Below the pieces are notes generated by a model that saw only the letters and a list, made by a program, of their open reading frames with translations, was not told the DNA's origin and did not search any database. DNA of 64,000 nucleotides from positions 28,614 through 92,613 of the forward strand of contig DASXKN010000025.1 in NCBI GenBank assembly GCA_036496805.1, read 5' to 3'. Below are positions 29,295 to 37,496 of this stretch, one piece after another. Source of the DNA: SZAS-103 sp036496805. GTDB lineage: Bacteria > Pseudomonadota > Gammaproteobacteria > Xanthomonadales > Xanthomonadaceae. Both the position numbers and the translations under genes were made by a program. Position 1 is the stretch's first letter; each line of letters starts with the position of its first letter.

Positions 29295-31157
29295 TCAGCG
29301 CCTCGCGACGGGCACGAGGTCGAAGGCGATCGTCAGTCGCGTGTCGTCGCCAGCGAAGGGCACAGTGCCGTGCCAGAAGTACGACGGGAACAAGGCGAGC
29401 AAGCCGGGCTCGGGACGGATGAAGAATTCCGGTGCGAGCGGAGGACGGGTCGGCACGCCCGGCTCGCCCAGCTTCAGCCAGCCGGCCCTGTCGCCGGCAT
29501 TCGCGTTCGCGCCGTTGACGACGGGTTCGCCGGTCGAAAGTCCCTGGGGCAATTCGATGTAGCAGGCCGAAGACAGCCATCCCTGCGGATGCACGTGGTT
29601 GACGTGATAACCCTCTCCGCGCAGGCGCACCGACCAGATGCCCTGGATGCCGTAATCGCCGGCGTTGTGCCTGCGCAGCGGATCGGTTCCGGCACCGAGC
29701 GCCCGCAGGTGGCGCCGAATGGGCCCGTCGATCGCTTCGGGAAACGCCCGGATCGCCGGGTCGTCGGTGTCGAGCAGGTTCTTCTGCGTCGTCTGCGAGC
29801 CGCCGCGCAGCGACTGGTGCAGCGGATGCGCGTGCAGGCCGTGAAGCGCGTGCAGGCTCGCGGCCAGGTCGCGCAGATACGACGGCAGGTTGCTCCAGCC
29901 GTGCGGCGCGTCGAGGGTCCAGCCGCGCGCCATGGTCGGGTAGTCGCAGCAGTCGTGGTAGCGCGGATCGCCCTGGAGCCGCCAGGCGGTGGTCAGGGAA
30001 GCGATCAGGCGTTGGTCCAGGGGACGCTCTGCCATCAGGTCGGTCACGATGGCCTCGGCCCCTGCCGGATCGCCGGTCGCCAGCAGGGCGTCGGCAAGCG
30101 CGAGACGGGCCGAGACGAGGCGCGGCGAAGCTACCAGGGCGCGCTCGGCGTGCGCACGCGCGGCTTCCGGATCGCGCGGGAGGGCGAAGATGCTCGCCGC
30201 CAGCAGCACGTCGACGCTCGCCGACGAAGCGCGGAGCCGTTCCTCCAGCCAGTCGAGGGCCGCCGCGGCCTCGCCGGCTCCGTCGAGCAGCTTGGCCTTG
30301 ACGATGTGCAGTGCATCGACGTCGGCATGCGCGCGCAGCGCAACGTCGAGGGTCTCGCCCGCGGCGGCGAGATCGCCGCTGCGCATCCAGATCAGCTGGG
30401 CGAGGTTGAGGTGCGCGTCACCGGAGGTCGGCCGTTGGGCGATCGCGCGTTTCAGCGCCGCTTCGGCCTCGTCGAAACGACCCAGGCCCATCAGGGCGCG
30501 AGCATGCACCAGCCGCGCCTCGGGCATGTCCGCGCCGCTGCCGATCGCGTTGCTGGCTGCGCTCTCGGCTTCGCGGTCGTGCCCGCCGGCCTCCAGCGCG
30601 GCGGCGAGGTTGAACTGTGCGATCGGATGGCCCGGCGCCGCCTCCAGGATGCGGCGGGACAGCGCGATCGCCTGGTCGTGCATGGCCAGCGCCGTGAACG
30701 CGGCGGCCTGCTGGGTCAGCAGTTCCAGATCGGGCTGCGCCGCCCGCGCGAAGGATGCGCACACCTCGAGCGCTTCGCGCGGGCGCGCGGCGCTGTTCAG
30801 CATTTGCGCCAGCGCGAGCGCGGCGCGCAGGTTGCGGCGATCGGCGGAAAGGGCCGCGCGCAGCGCCGGTTCGGCTTCGGCGGGGCGATCGAGCCTGAGC
30901 AGAAGCTCGCCCAGCGCCAGCTGCGCCGGCGCCCACGCCGGAGCGATCATGACCGCCTCGCGCAGCACGCGCTCGGCGCCGGCGTCGTCGCCCAGTGCCT
31001 GCAGGGCGCCGGCGAGCAGGCGGTGGGCCTCGACGAACCGCGGCGCCGTGCGCAACACGTCCTCCAGCAGCGCACGTCCGCGGACGAAATCGCCCGCCTG
31101 CAGCATCGCCGAGGCGCGGTGCATCGATTGCAGCAAGCCGGGATCGGGCAGGCTCAT
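29295..31157 (-). CDS. TPR protein with C-terminal putative 2OG-Fe(II) oxygenase domain, copy A
   Basis: A 620-residue protein. Residues 1-370 are about ten TPR-like helical hairpins (for example GRALLEDVLRTAPRFVEAHRLLAGALQALGD). The last ~200 residues are a double-stranded beta-helix of the 2OG-FeII oxygenase type: WSVRLRGEGYHVNHVHPQGWLSSACYIELP supplies the first His ligands and LFPSYFWHGTVPFAGDDTRLTIAFDL the distal His and the 2OG-binding Arg. GGAAGG precedes ATG 31157. Substrate unknown; the TPR part implies a protein or peptide partner. It has a near-equal paralogue immediately upstream on the same strand. Confidence 0.88.
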   Translation of the reverse strand: MSLPDPGLLQSMHRASAMLQAGDFVRGRALLEDVLRTAPRFVEAHRLLAGALQALGDDAGAERVLREAVMIAPAWAPAQLALGELLLRLDRPAEAEPALRAALSADRRNLRAALALAQMLNSAARPREALEVCASFARAAQPDLELLTQQAAAFTALAMHDQAIALSRRILEAAPGHPIAQFNLAAALEAGGHDREAESAASNAIGSGADMPEARLVHARALMGLGRFDEAEAALKRAIAQRPTSGDAHLNLAQLIWMRSGDLAAAGETLDVALRAHADVDALHIVKAKLLDGAGEAAAALDWLEERLRASSASVDVLLAASIFALPRDPEAARAHAERALVASPRLVSARLALADALLATGDPAGAEAIVTDLMAERPLDQRLIASLTTAWRLQGDPRYHDCCDYPTMARGWTLDAPHGWSNLPSYLRDLAASLHALHGLHAHPLHQSLRGGSQTTQKNLLDTDDPAIRAFPEAIDGPIRRHLRALGAGTDPLRRHNAGDYGIQGIWSVRLRGEGYHVNHVHPQGWLSSACYIELPQGLSTGEPVVNGANANAGDRAGWLKLGEPGVPTRPPLAPEFFIRPEPGLLALFPSYFWHGTVPFAGDDTRLTIAFDLVPVARR

Positions 31158-31284
31158 CCGGGCCTTCCACGCGGATTCGGTTCGCTCATGCGTCGATTTT
31201 AGGGCAAAGCCGCGAGTTTCACGCCGTTCCAGCGACGGTCGCCGCCACGATTCCGACGCGTACGCCGTTTGCTGCGTGGCCGCG

Positions 31285-33147
31285 TCAGGATTTCGCCGCG
31301 GGCACGAGGTCGAAGGCGATCGTCAGTCGCGTGTCGTCGCCAGCGAAGGGCACGGTGCCGTGCCAGAAATACGAAGGGAACAGCGCCAGCAATCCGGGCT
31401 CGGGACGGATGAAGGATTCCGGCACGAGCGGCGGACGCGTCGGCATGCCCGGCTCGCCCAGCTTCAGCCAGCCGGCCTTGTTCCCGATATCCGTGGACGC
31501 TGCATCGGCATTCCGATCATCGCGTCCCAGTCCCTCCGGCAATTCGATGTAGCAGGCCGACGACAGCCAGCCCTGCGGATGCACATGGTTGACGTGGTAG
31601 CCCTGCCCGCGCAGGCGCACCGACCAGATGCCCCGGATGCGGTATTCGCCAACGTTGCGCCGTCGCAGCGGATCGTCGCCATGGCCGAGCGCCTGCATGT
31701 GGCGGCGGATCGGACCGTCGATCGCTTCGGCGAACGCGCGGATCGCCGGATCGTCGGTGTCGAGCAGGTTCTTCTGCGTCGACTGCGAGCCGCCGCGCAG
31801 CGACTGGTGGAGCGGATGCGCGCGCAGGCCGTGCAGCGCGTGCAGGCTCGCGGCGAGATCGCGCAGGTAGGACGGCAGGTCGCTCCAGCCGCGCGGCGTG
31901 TCGAGGGTCCAGCCGCGCGCCATGGCCGGGTAGTCGCAGCAGTCGCGATAACGAGGATCTTCGAGCAGGCGCCATGCGGTCGTCTGCACGGCGATCAGCC
32001 CCTGGTCGTCGGGAGAGTCGACCAGCAGGCCGGTCGCGATCCGCTCGGCCTGCGCGGGATCGCCGGTCGCGAGGAGCGCGTGCACCAGCGCCACCCACGC
32101 GGAAGCATCGCGCGGGGCGATGGCCTGCGCCCGTCGGGCAAGGGCCAGTGCGTCGTCGGGCTCGCACAGGAGCGCGATCGCGCTGGCGGAAAGCAGGAGC
32201 TCCAGTCCCGCGGAGGGCCTGTGCGTGCGGGAGGCCAGCAAGGCGTGCGCCGAGCGCACGTCGCCCGCGCCCTCGAGCAGGTTGGCCTTGGCGATGTACA
32301 GGGCGTCGGCGTCCGGATGCAAACGCAATGTCGCGTCGAGGTGTTCGCCGGCGGCGGCGACGTCGCCGGTGCGCATCCAGATCGACTGCGCGAGGTTGCG
32401 ATGCGCGCTGACCAGGGTCGGCTGCTGCGCGAGCGCGCGCCTCAGCGCCGCTTCGGCCTCGTCGAAACGACCCAGCCCCATCAGGCTGCGCCCGTGCAGG
32501 AGTTGCGCCTCGGGCATGTCGGCGCCCTTGCCGATCGCGCTGCGCGCGGCGCTCTCGGCTTCGCGATCGCGGCCGGCGGCCTCGAACGCCACGGCGAGGT
32601 TGAATTCGGCGACCGGATGGCCCGGCACCGCCTCCAGGATGCGCCGGTACAGTGCGATCGCCTGGTCGTGCAGGCCCAGTGCCGTGCATGCGGCGGCCTG
32701 CTGGGTCAGCAGCTTCAGGTCGGGCTGCGCCGCCTGTGCGAAGGACATGCACACTTCGAGCGCTTCGCGCGGCCGCGCGGCGCCGTTCAGCAGTCGCGCG
32801 AGCGCGAGCGCAGCGCGCAGGTTCCGGCCATCGGCGGACAAGGCGGCACGCAATGCAGTTTCCGCTTCGGCGGGACGCTCGAGCCTCAGCAGCAACTCGC
32901 CCAGCGCCAGTTGCGCGGGCGCCCAGGACGGAGCGATCGCCACCGCGTCGCGCAGCGCGCGCTCGGCGCCGGCATCGTCGCCCAGCTCCTGCAGGGCGCC
33001 TGCCAGCAGGCGATGCGCCTCGACGAACCGGGGCGCCGTTCGCAGCACTTCTTCCAGCACGGCGCGCCCACGCGCGAAATCGCCCGCCTTCAGCAGGGCC
33101 GAAGCACGGTGCATGGATTGCAGCAGGAGGGGATCGGGCAGGCTCAC
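31285..33147 (-). CDS. TPR protein with C-terminal putative 2OG-Fe(II) oxygenase domain, copy B
   Basis: A 620-residue paralogue of copy A, collinear and exactly the same length. It begins with GTG 33147 (VSLPDPLLLQSMHRAS), which aligns with the ATG of copy A; a longer upstream frame is Arg-rich shadow. TPR region at residues 1-370, then the oxygenase domain with GYHVNHVHPQGWLSSACYIELPEG and the terminal FPSYFWHGTVPF...RLTIAFDL. Divergence is largest in the middle TPRs (for example KANLLEGAGDVRSAHALLASR versus KAKLLDGAGEAAAALDWLEER), which points to different partners with the same chemistry. No strong ribosome site is seen before the GTG. Confidence 0.88.
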   Translation of the reverse strand: MSLPDPLLLQSMHRASALLKAGDFARGRAVLEEVLRTAPRFVEAHRLLAGALQELGDDAGAERALRDAVAIAPSWAPAQLALGELLLRLERPAEAETALRAALSADGRNLRAALALARLLNGAARPREALEVCMSFAQAAQPDLKLLTQQAAACTALGLHDQAIALYRRILEAVPGHPVAEFNLAVAFEAAGRDREAESAARSAIGKGADMPEAQLLHGRSLMGLGRFDEAEAALRRALAQQPTLVSAHRNLAQSIWMRTGDVAAAGEHLDATLRLHPDADALYIAKANLLEGAGDVRSAHALLASRTHRPSAGLELLLSASAIALLCEPDDALALARRAQAIAPRDASAWVALVHALLATGDPAQAERIATGLLVDSPDDQGLIAVQTTAWRLLEDPRYRDCCDYPAMARGWTLDTPRGWSDLPSYLRDLAASLHALHGLRAHPLHQSLRGGSQSTQKNLLDTDDPAIRAFAEAIDGPIRRHMQALGHGDDPLRRRNVGEYRIRGIWSVRLRGQGYHVNHVHPQGWLSSACYIELPEGLGRDDRNADAASTDIGNKAGWLKLGEPGMPTRPPLVPESFIRPEPGLLALFPSYFWHGTVPFAGDDTRLTIAFDLVPAAKS

Positions 33148-33440
33148 GTCGGATTTGCGCGCGGCACGGCAGCGGACACGCGTCGATTCTAGGCGATGAG
33201 CGCCCCTTCGTCCGATCGCGCAAGGTCCGATGGCGGCCACCCGAGGACGCCACAGCCGCGCTTCAAGCTTCGCATGCGGACACGACGCGGCCGCGTCACC
33301 GCGAACCGGCTTTGCTGCGGCGCATCCTTGACCTCCCCCCTACCTGCTGCGAGGCTGGCTGCGAGGTCGTACCCTGTACATCCCATCGCCTTCCGGTGCG
33401 CGCCCGCCTCGCGCCCCATCCCGTCCGCAAGGAGAACCCC

Positions 33441-35492
33441 ATGCCCGCCCCCTCGACATCGCAGATCCGCAACATCGCCCTCGTGGGTCACAACGGCGCC
33501 GGCAAGACTACCCTGTTCGAAGCCCTGCTGCATGCCGGCGGCACCATCCAGGCGGCAGGCAGCGTCGAACGCGGCACCACCGTGTCCGACCACGATCCGA
33601 TGGAACGCGAGCGCCAGCACTCGCTCAACGCGTCGATCGCATCGATCGACCATGGCGACGTGCACGTCAACCTCATCGACACGCCCGGCTACCCCGACTT
33701 CCGCGGCCCCGCGCTCTCGGCCATCGACGCGGTCGAGACCTGCGCGGTCGTCGTCAACGCCGCGCTCGGCATCGAGTATTCGACCCGCCGCATGATGGAA
33801 CAGGCCGCGCAGCGCGGCCGCTCGCGCATGCTCGTCGTGCACCGCATCGATGCCGAAGGCGTCGACCTGCGCGCGCTGGTGGACTCGCTGCGCGAGGCGT
33901 TCGGCAACATCTGCCTGCCGATCAACCTGCCGGCTAAGAACGGGCAGGACGTGATCGACTGCTTCTTCAAGCCCGAGGGCGACTCCGATTTCGGACCGGT
34001 GGCCGAATGGCACCAGAAGATCGTCGACCAGGTGGTCGAGGTCAACGAGACGGTGATGGACCACTACCTCGACCTCGGCGAGGAAGGCCTGACGCCGCAG
34101 GAACTGCACGACGCCTTCGAACAGTGCCTGCGCGAAGGCCACCTCGTGCCGATCTGCTTCGCCTCGGCGCGCACCGGCACCGGCGTGAAGGCCATCCTCG
34201 ACATCGCCGCCCGGCTGCTGCCGAATCCGGCCGAGGCCAACCCGCCGCCGTTCGTGAAAGGAAACGAGGACAGCGGTCAACCCATCGTGGCCGAACCCGA
34301 TGCCTCCAGGCACGTGATCGCCGATGTCTTCAAGATCGTCAACGATCCCTTCGTCGGCAAGCTGTCGGTGCTGCGCGTCTACCAGGGCACGATCAGGCGC
34401 GACAGCCAGCTCTTCATCGACGACGGCAAGAAACCCTTCAAGGTCGGCCACCTGTTCAAGCTCAAGGGCAAGGACCACGTCGAGATCGACCATGCCATCC
34501 CCGGCGACATCGTCGGCGTGGCCAAGGTCGAGGAGATCCATTTCGACGCCGTGCTGCACGACTCGCACGACGAGGACCAGATCCACCTCAAGCCGCACGA
34601 TTTCCCGAAACCGATGTTCGGCCTGGCGATCGAGGCGGCCACCCGCGGCCAGGAACAGAAGCTGTCGACAGCGCTCCACAAGCTCGCCGAGGAAGACCCC
34701 TGCTTCCACATCGAGCACAACAAGGAAATGAACGAGACCGTGATCCGCGGCCTCGGCGAGATGCACCTGCGCACCATGCTCGAGCGCATGAAGACGCGCT
34801 ACGGCGTCGAGGTGAAGTCGCATCCGCCGCGCATCGCCTACCGCGAGACGATCGGTGCAAAGGCCGAGGGCCACCATCGCCACAAGAAGCAGACCGGCGG
34901 CGCCGGCCAGTTCGGCGAGGTCTACCTGCGGGTCGAGCCGCTGCCGCGCGGCGGCGGTTTCGAATTCAAGGACGAGGTGAAAGGCGGCACGATTCCCGGC
35001 CAGTTCATCCCCGCCGTCGAGAAGGGCGTGCGCCAGGTGCTCGACGGCGGCGCGGTCGCCGGCTATCCGCTGCAGGACGTGCGCGTGATCGTGTACGACG
35101 GCAAGTACCACACCGTCGATTCCAAGGAAGTCGCCTTCGTCACCGCCGGCAAGAAGGCCTTCCTCGACGCGATCGGCAAGGCGTCCCCGCAGGTGCTGGA
35201 GCCGATCGTGGTCGTCGAGGTCACCGCGCCCGACCGCCACATGGGCGACATCACCGGCGGCCTGGCCGGCAAGCGCGCGCGCATCAACGGCACCGACAGC
35301 GGCGGCGACGACGAGATCGTCATCAAGGCCCAGGTGCCGCTGTCCGAGCTGGAAGGCTATGCCGCCGAACTGAAGGGCATGACCGCCGGCCGTGGCCGCT
35401 ACAGCCTCGACTTCAGCCATTACGAGCCGGTGCCGGCGAACGTGCAGAAGCAGTTGATGGAGGCGTACAAGCCGCGGCACGAGGAGGATTGA
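33441..35492 (+). CDS. Elongation-factor-G-like GTPase (EF-G paralogue)
   Basis: A 683-residue translational GTPase with AAGGAG 6 nt before ATG 33441. G1 is GHNGAGKTT (residues 16-24) and G3 is DTPGYPDF (80-87). The G4 position reads HRID (134-137) rather than NKxD. Domains II-V are present: GGAGQFGEVYLRVEPLPRGGGFEF and TGGLAGKRARINGT fit domains IV-V, and the length matches EF-G. It is probably the stand-alone second EF-G found in Xanthomonadales rather than the str-operon FusA. No ribosomal-protein genes are nearby. A role in recycling, stress or regulation is possible but not shown. Confidence 0.9.
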   Translation: MPAPSTSQIRNIALVGHNGAGKTTLFEALLHAGGTIQAAGSVERGTTVSDHDPMERERQHSLNASIASIDHGDVHVNLIDTPGYPDFRGPALSAIDAVETCAVVVNAALGIEYSTRRMMEQAAQRGRSRMLVVHRIDAEGVDLRALVDSLREAFGNICLPINLPAKNGQDVIDCFFKPEGDSDFGPVAEWHQKIVDQVVEVNETVMDHYLDLGEEGLTPQELHDAFEQCLREGHLVPICFASARTGTGVKAILDIAARLLPNPAEANPPPFVKGNEDSGQPIVAEPDASRHVIADVFKIVNDPFVGKLSVLRVYQGTIRRDSQLFIDDGKKPFKVGHLFKLKGKDHVEIDHAIPGDIVGVAKVEEIHFDAVLHDSHDEDQIHLKPHDFPKPMFGLAIEAATRGQEQKLSTALHKLAEEDPCFHIEHNKEMNETVIRGLGEMHLRTMLERMKTRYGVEVKSHPPRIAYRETIGAKAEGHHRHKKQTGGAGQFGEVYLRVEPLPRGGGFEFKDEVKGGTIPGQFIPAVEKGVRQVLDGGAVAGYPLQDVRVIVYDGKYHTVDSKEVAFVTAGKKAFLDAIGKASPQVLEPIVVVEVTAPDRHMGDITGGLAGKRARINGTDSGGDDEIVIKAQVPLSELEGYAAELKGMTAGRGRYSLDFSHYEPVPANVQKQLMEAYKPRHEED

Positions 35493-35634
35493 CGGCGCTG
35501 GCGTGGCGCATGCGCGTCACGTCGCGCACCTCGGGAACGGTGTAGGAATTTTCCGACCCGATCTCGCGGCGACAACCGATGGCCGCGACGGCGCACGGCG
35601 GCGATGCTGTCTCCACCCCTCACGGAGACTTCGC

Positions 35635-36054
35635 ATGAACCGCTTCCTGCCCGCCCTGATGGCCTGCATCGCGACCTGCGCGCTTTCGATCCCCGCGGCG
35701 TCCGCAACCTCCCGGCATGCCGGGATCGCGGCGACGGCTACGGTCCGCGTCGCATCCGCCGACGCCGGCGCGAACCAGGCGCCTTCCTCGCACGCGAAGA
35801 TGCGCGCGGCGCGCAAGGGCCGGAAAGAACCGAAGAAACAAGCAACGCCGAAGACCGCGCGCGTCGCCGTGGCGAAGGTCTCGGCCCACGACCTGGCCGA
35901 GGCACGCAAGGCCGCCGCGCTCGAGCAGGCGCAGATGCAGGAACGTGCCGATGCCCTCTATGCCGTGTCGCAGGCGAACAACCCGATCCTCGTCGACGCC
36001 AAGGCCTGCCGCCGCGTCGGTGCGAACGGCGAGTCGATCTACGAGAACTGCTGA
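35635..36054 (+). CDS. Small exported basic protein, unknown function
   Basis: A 139-residue protein starting at ATG 35635 with GGAG upstream. A signal peptide (MNRFLPALMACIATCALSIPAASA) precedes a Lys/Ala-rich linker (ARKGRKEPKKQATPKTARVAVAKV). A helical segment follows (DLAEARKAAALEQAQMQERADALYAVSQANNP), and the tail ends CRRVGANGESIYENC with two Cys that may pair. It looks like a small periplasmic protein. Not recognised. Confidence 0.7.
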   Translation: MNRFLPALMACIATCALSIPAASATSRHAGIAATATVRVASADAGANQAPSSHAKMRAARKGRKEPKKQATPKTARVAVAKVSAHDLAEARKAAALEQAQMQERADALYAVSQANNPILVDAKACRRVGANGESIYENC

Positions 36055-36113
36055 CATCCATCAGCGATTGAGGTTCGCGGATTCAGACCTGGCTCGTCAT
36101 TCCGGCGACAGCC

Positions 36114-36151
36114 GAAGCCTCGGTTTTGATCGCAAATTGGCATGAGGCTTC
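36114..36151. terminator. Inverted repeat after the 35635 gene
   Basis: GAAGCCTC at 36114-36121 and GAGGCTTC at 36144-36151 are perfect complements with a T-rich loop. It lies 60 nt past the stop and overlaps a remnant resembling the widespread CGTCATTCCGGCGAAAGCCGG element (36097-36113). Possible terminator. Confidence 0.35.
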
Positions 36152-36209
36152 TGCAAACCCGCCGCGCCGGTGGTAGGGTTGGCCGCAATCCACCGAAGGG
36201 GACGCGGCC

Positions 36210-36632
36210 ATGGACAAGCGCTTCTGGATTTCCGGCGTGGTGATGACGGTCGCTTCGCTGCTGCTCGGTTTCCTGATCCACGGCGTGCTGCTCGGTCCCG
36301 ACTACCACGCGCTCGGTGCGATCATGCGCACCGACGAGGACGCCGCGAAGTACATGTTCCCGTGGATGATCCTCTCCGATGTCGCCTACGGCTTCGGCAT
36401 CACCTGGATTTACCGGCAGGGCTGGACGCCCGGACGTTCGGCGATCTCGCAGGGATTGCGCTGCGGGCTCGCGGTCGCGCTGGTCGCCACCGTTCCGATG
36501 TTCCTCATCTATTACGCGGTCGAGCCGATGCCGGGGATGCTCGTGGCCAAGCAGGAAGCCTTCGCCCTCGTGCAGATGCTGCTGCTCGGCGTGCTGGCCG
36601 CTCTCCTCAATCCATCGCCGGGCACGCGCTGA
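36210..36632 (+). CDS. Small four-helix membrane protein
   Basis: A 140-residue protein with AGGGG upstream of ATG 36210. Four hydrophobic segments are visible: FWISGVVMTVASLLLGFLIHGVLL, WMILSDVAYGFGITWIY, GLAVALVATVPMFLIYYAV and ALVQMLLLGVLAALL. A conserved-looking polar loop (GPDYHALGAIMRTDEDAAKYMFP) follows TM1. The lipoprotein gene starts 18 nt downstream, suggesting an operon. No family recognised with confidence. Confidence 0.75.
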   Translation: MDKRFWISGVVMTVASLLLGFLIHGVLLGPDYHALGAIMRTDEDAAKYMFPWMILSDVAYGFGITWIYRQGWTPGRSAISQGLRCGLAVALVATVPMFLIYYAVEPMPGMLVAKQEAFALVQMLLLGVLAALLNPSPGTR

Positions 36633-36649
36633 GCGATCCGGCGATCGGC

Positions 36650-37447
36650 GTGCGTCGCATCCTGATCCCGACGCTCGCCTGCTGCCTGCTGGTCGCCTGC
36701 AACCGCACGAGCGGCGATGCGCATGCGCCGTCGGACGCCGCCTCCGCGCGTGCGGGGACCGATGCGAGGATGCCATCCGCGTCGCCGACAACGACTTCTT
36801 CGGACGGACATGCACCATCCTCAGGCAGCCACGCGACACCGTCGATTGCAGGCGCGGCTGCCGACGGCAACAACGCGGCCGTGCCGAACGACGCCTTCCT
36901 GCTTCCCGGTGCGATCCATGCCGACACCGGATTCGCCGACCTGCGTCGCATTTACGGCGCGGCCCATGTCAGGGAAAGCGACCTGCCGGGCAGCGGCGAC
37001 GAAACCGTGCGCGGCGCGATCCTGTTCCCGGACGATCCGCGGCGTCGCGCCTCCGTGTATTTCCGGGACGCGAAGCGGATGACCGCTCCGGGCAGTGTCG
37101 AGGTACTCGAACAAGGCTCGATCTGGCGCAGCGCGCAAGGCGTCCGCATCGGCATGCCCTTGTCCGAACTCGTCGCGCTCAACGGCAAGCCCTTCGAGTT
37201 CTACGGTTTCGAAGGTCTCTACGGCGGCTGGGTCAGCGACTGGCTGGGCGGCCGGCTCGCATCGGTCGGCAATGGCATGAGCCTGCGCGTGCGGCTGACC
37301 CATCGCGTGTTTCCGAAGGACGTGCCGTACCGCGATCTGCCGTACGAGAACTTCCGCAGTTTCCGCAGCGACCAGCCGCAGCTCGCGCGGATGCAGGTCG
37401 CGGTCGATGAGATCACCTTGAACATGCCGGGCGAGGAGCGTCGCTGA
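36650..37447 (+). CDS. Putative lipoprotein of unknown function
   Basis: A 265-residue protein. GTG 36650 is the only start that puts a lipobox at the right place: RRILIPTLACCLLVAC-NR, modified Cys at about residue 16. A disordered Ala/Ser/Thr/Gly stretch of ~65 residues follows, then a folded domain (DAFLLPGAIHADTGFADLRRIYGAAHV to the end). The segment GIMPLSELVALNGKPFEFYGFEGLYGGWVSDW-like region (about 178-205) recalls the short repeat domains of secreted YHS/BamE-like proteins, but this is weak. Probably anchored in the outer or inner membrane facing the periplasm. Confidence 0.75.
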   Translation: MRRILIPTLACCLLVACNRTSGDAHAPSDAASARAGTDARMPSASPTTTSSDGHAPSSGSHATPSIAGAAADGNNAAVPNDAFLLPGAIHADTGFADLRRIYGAAHVRESDLPGSGDETVRGAILFPDDPRRRASVYFRDAKRMTAPGSVEVLEQGSIWRSAQGVRIGMPLSELVALNGKPFEFYGFEGLYGGWVSDWLGGRLASVGNGMSLRVRLTHRVFPKDVPYRDLPYENFRSFRSDQPQLARMQVAVDEITLNMPGEERR

Positions 37448-37496
37448 GGAAACGTCGGCCGGACTCGACTGGAACGGAACATCACCGCTGCCTTCG

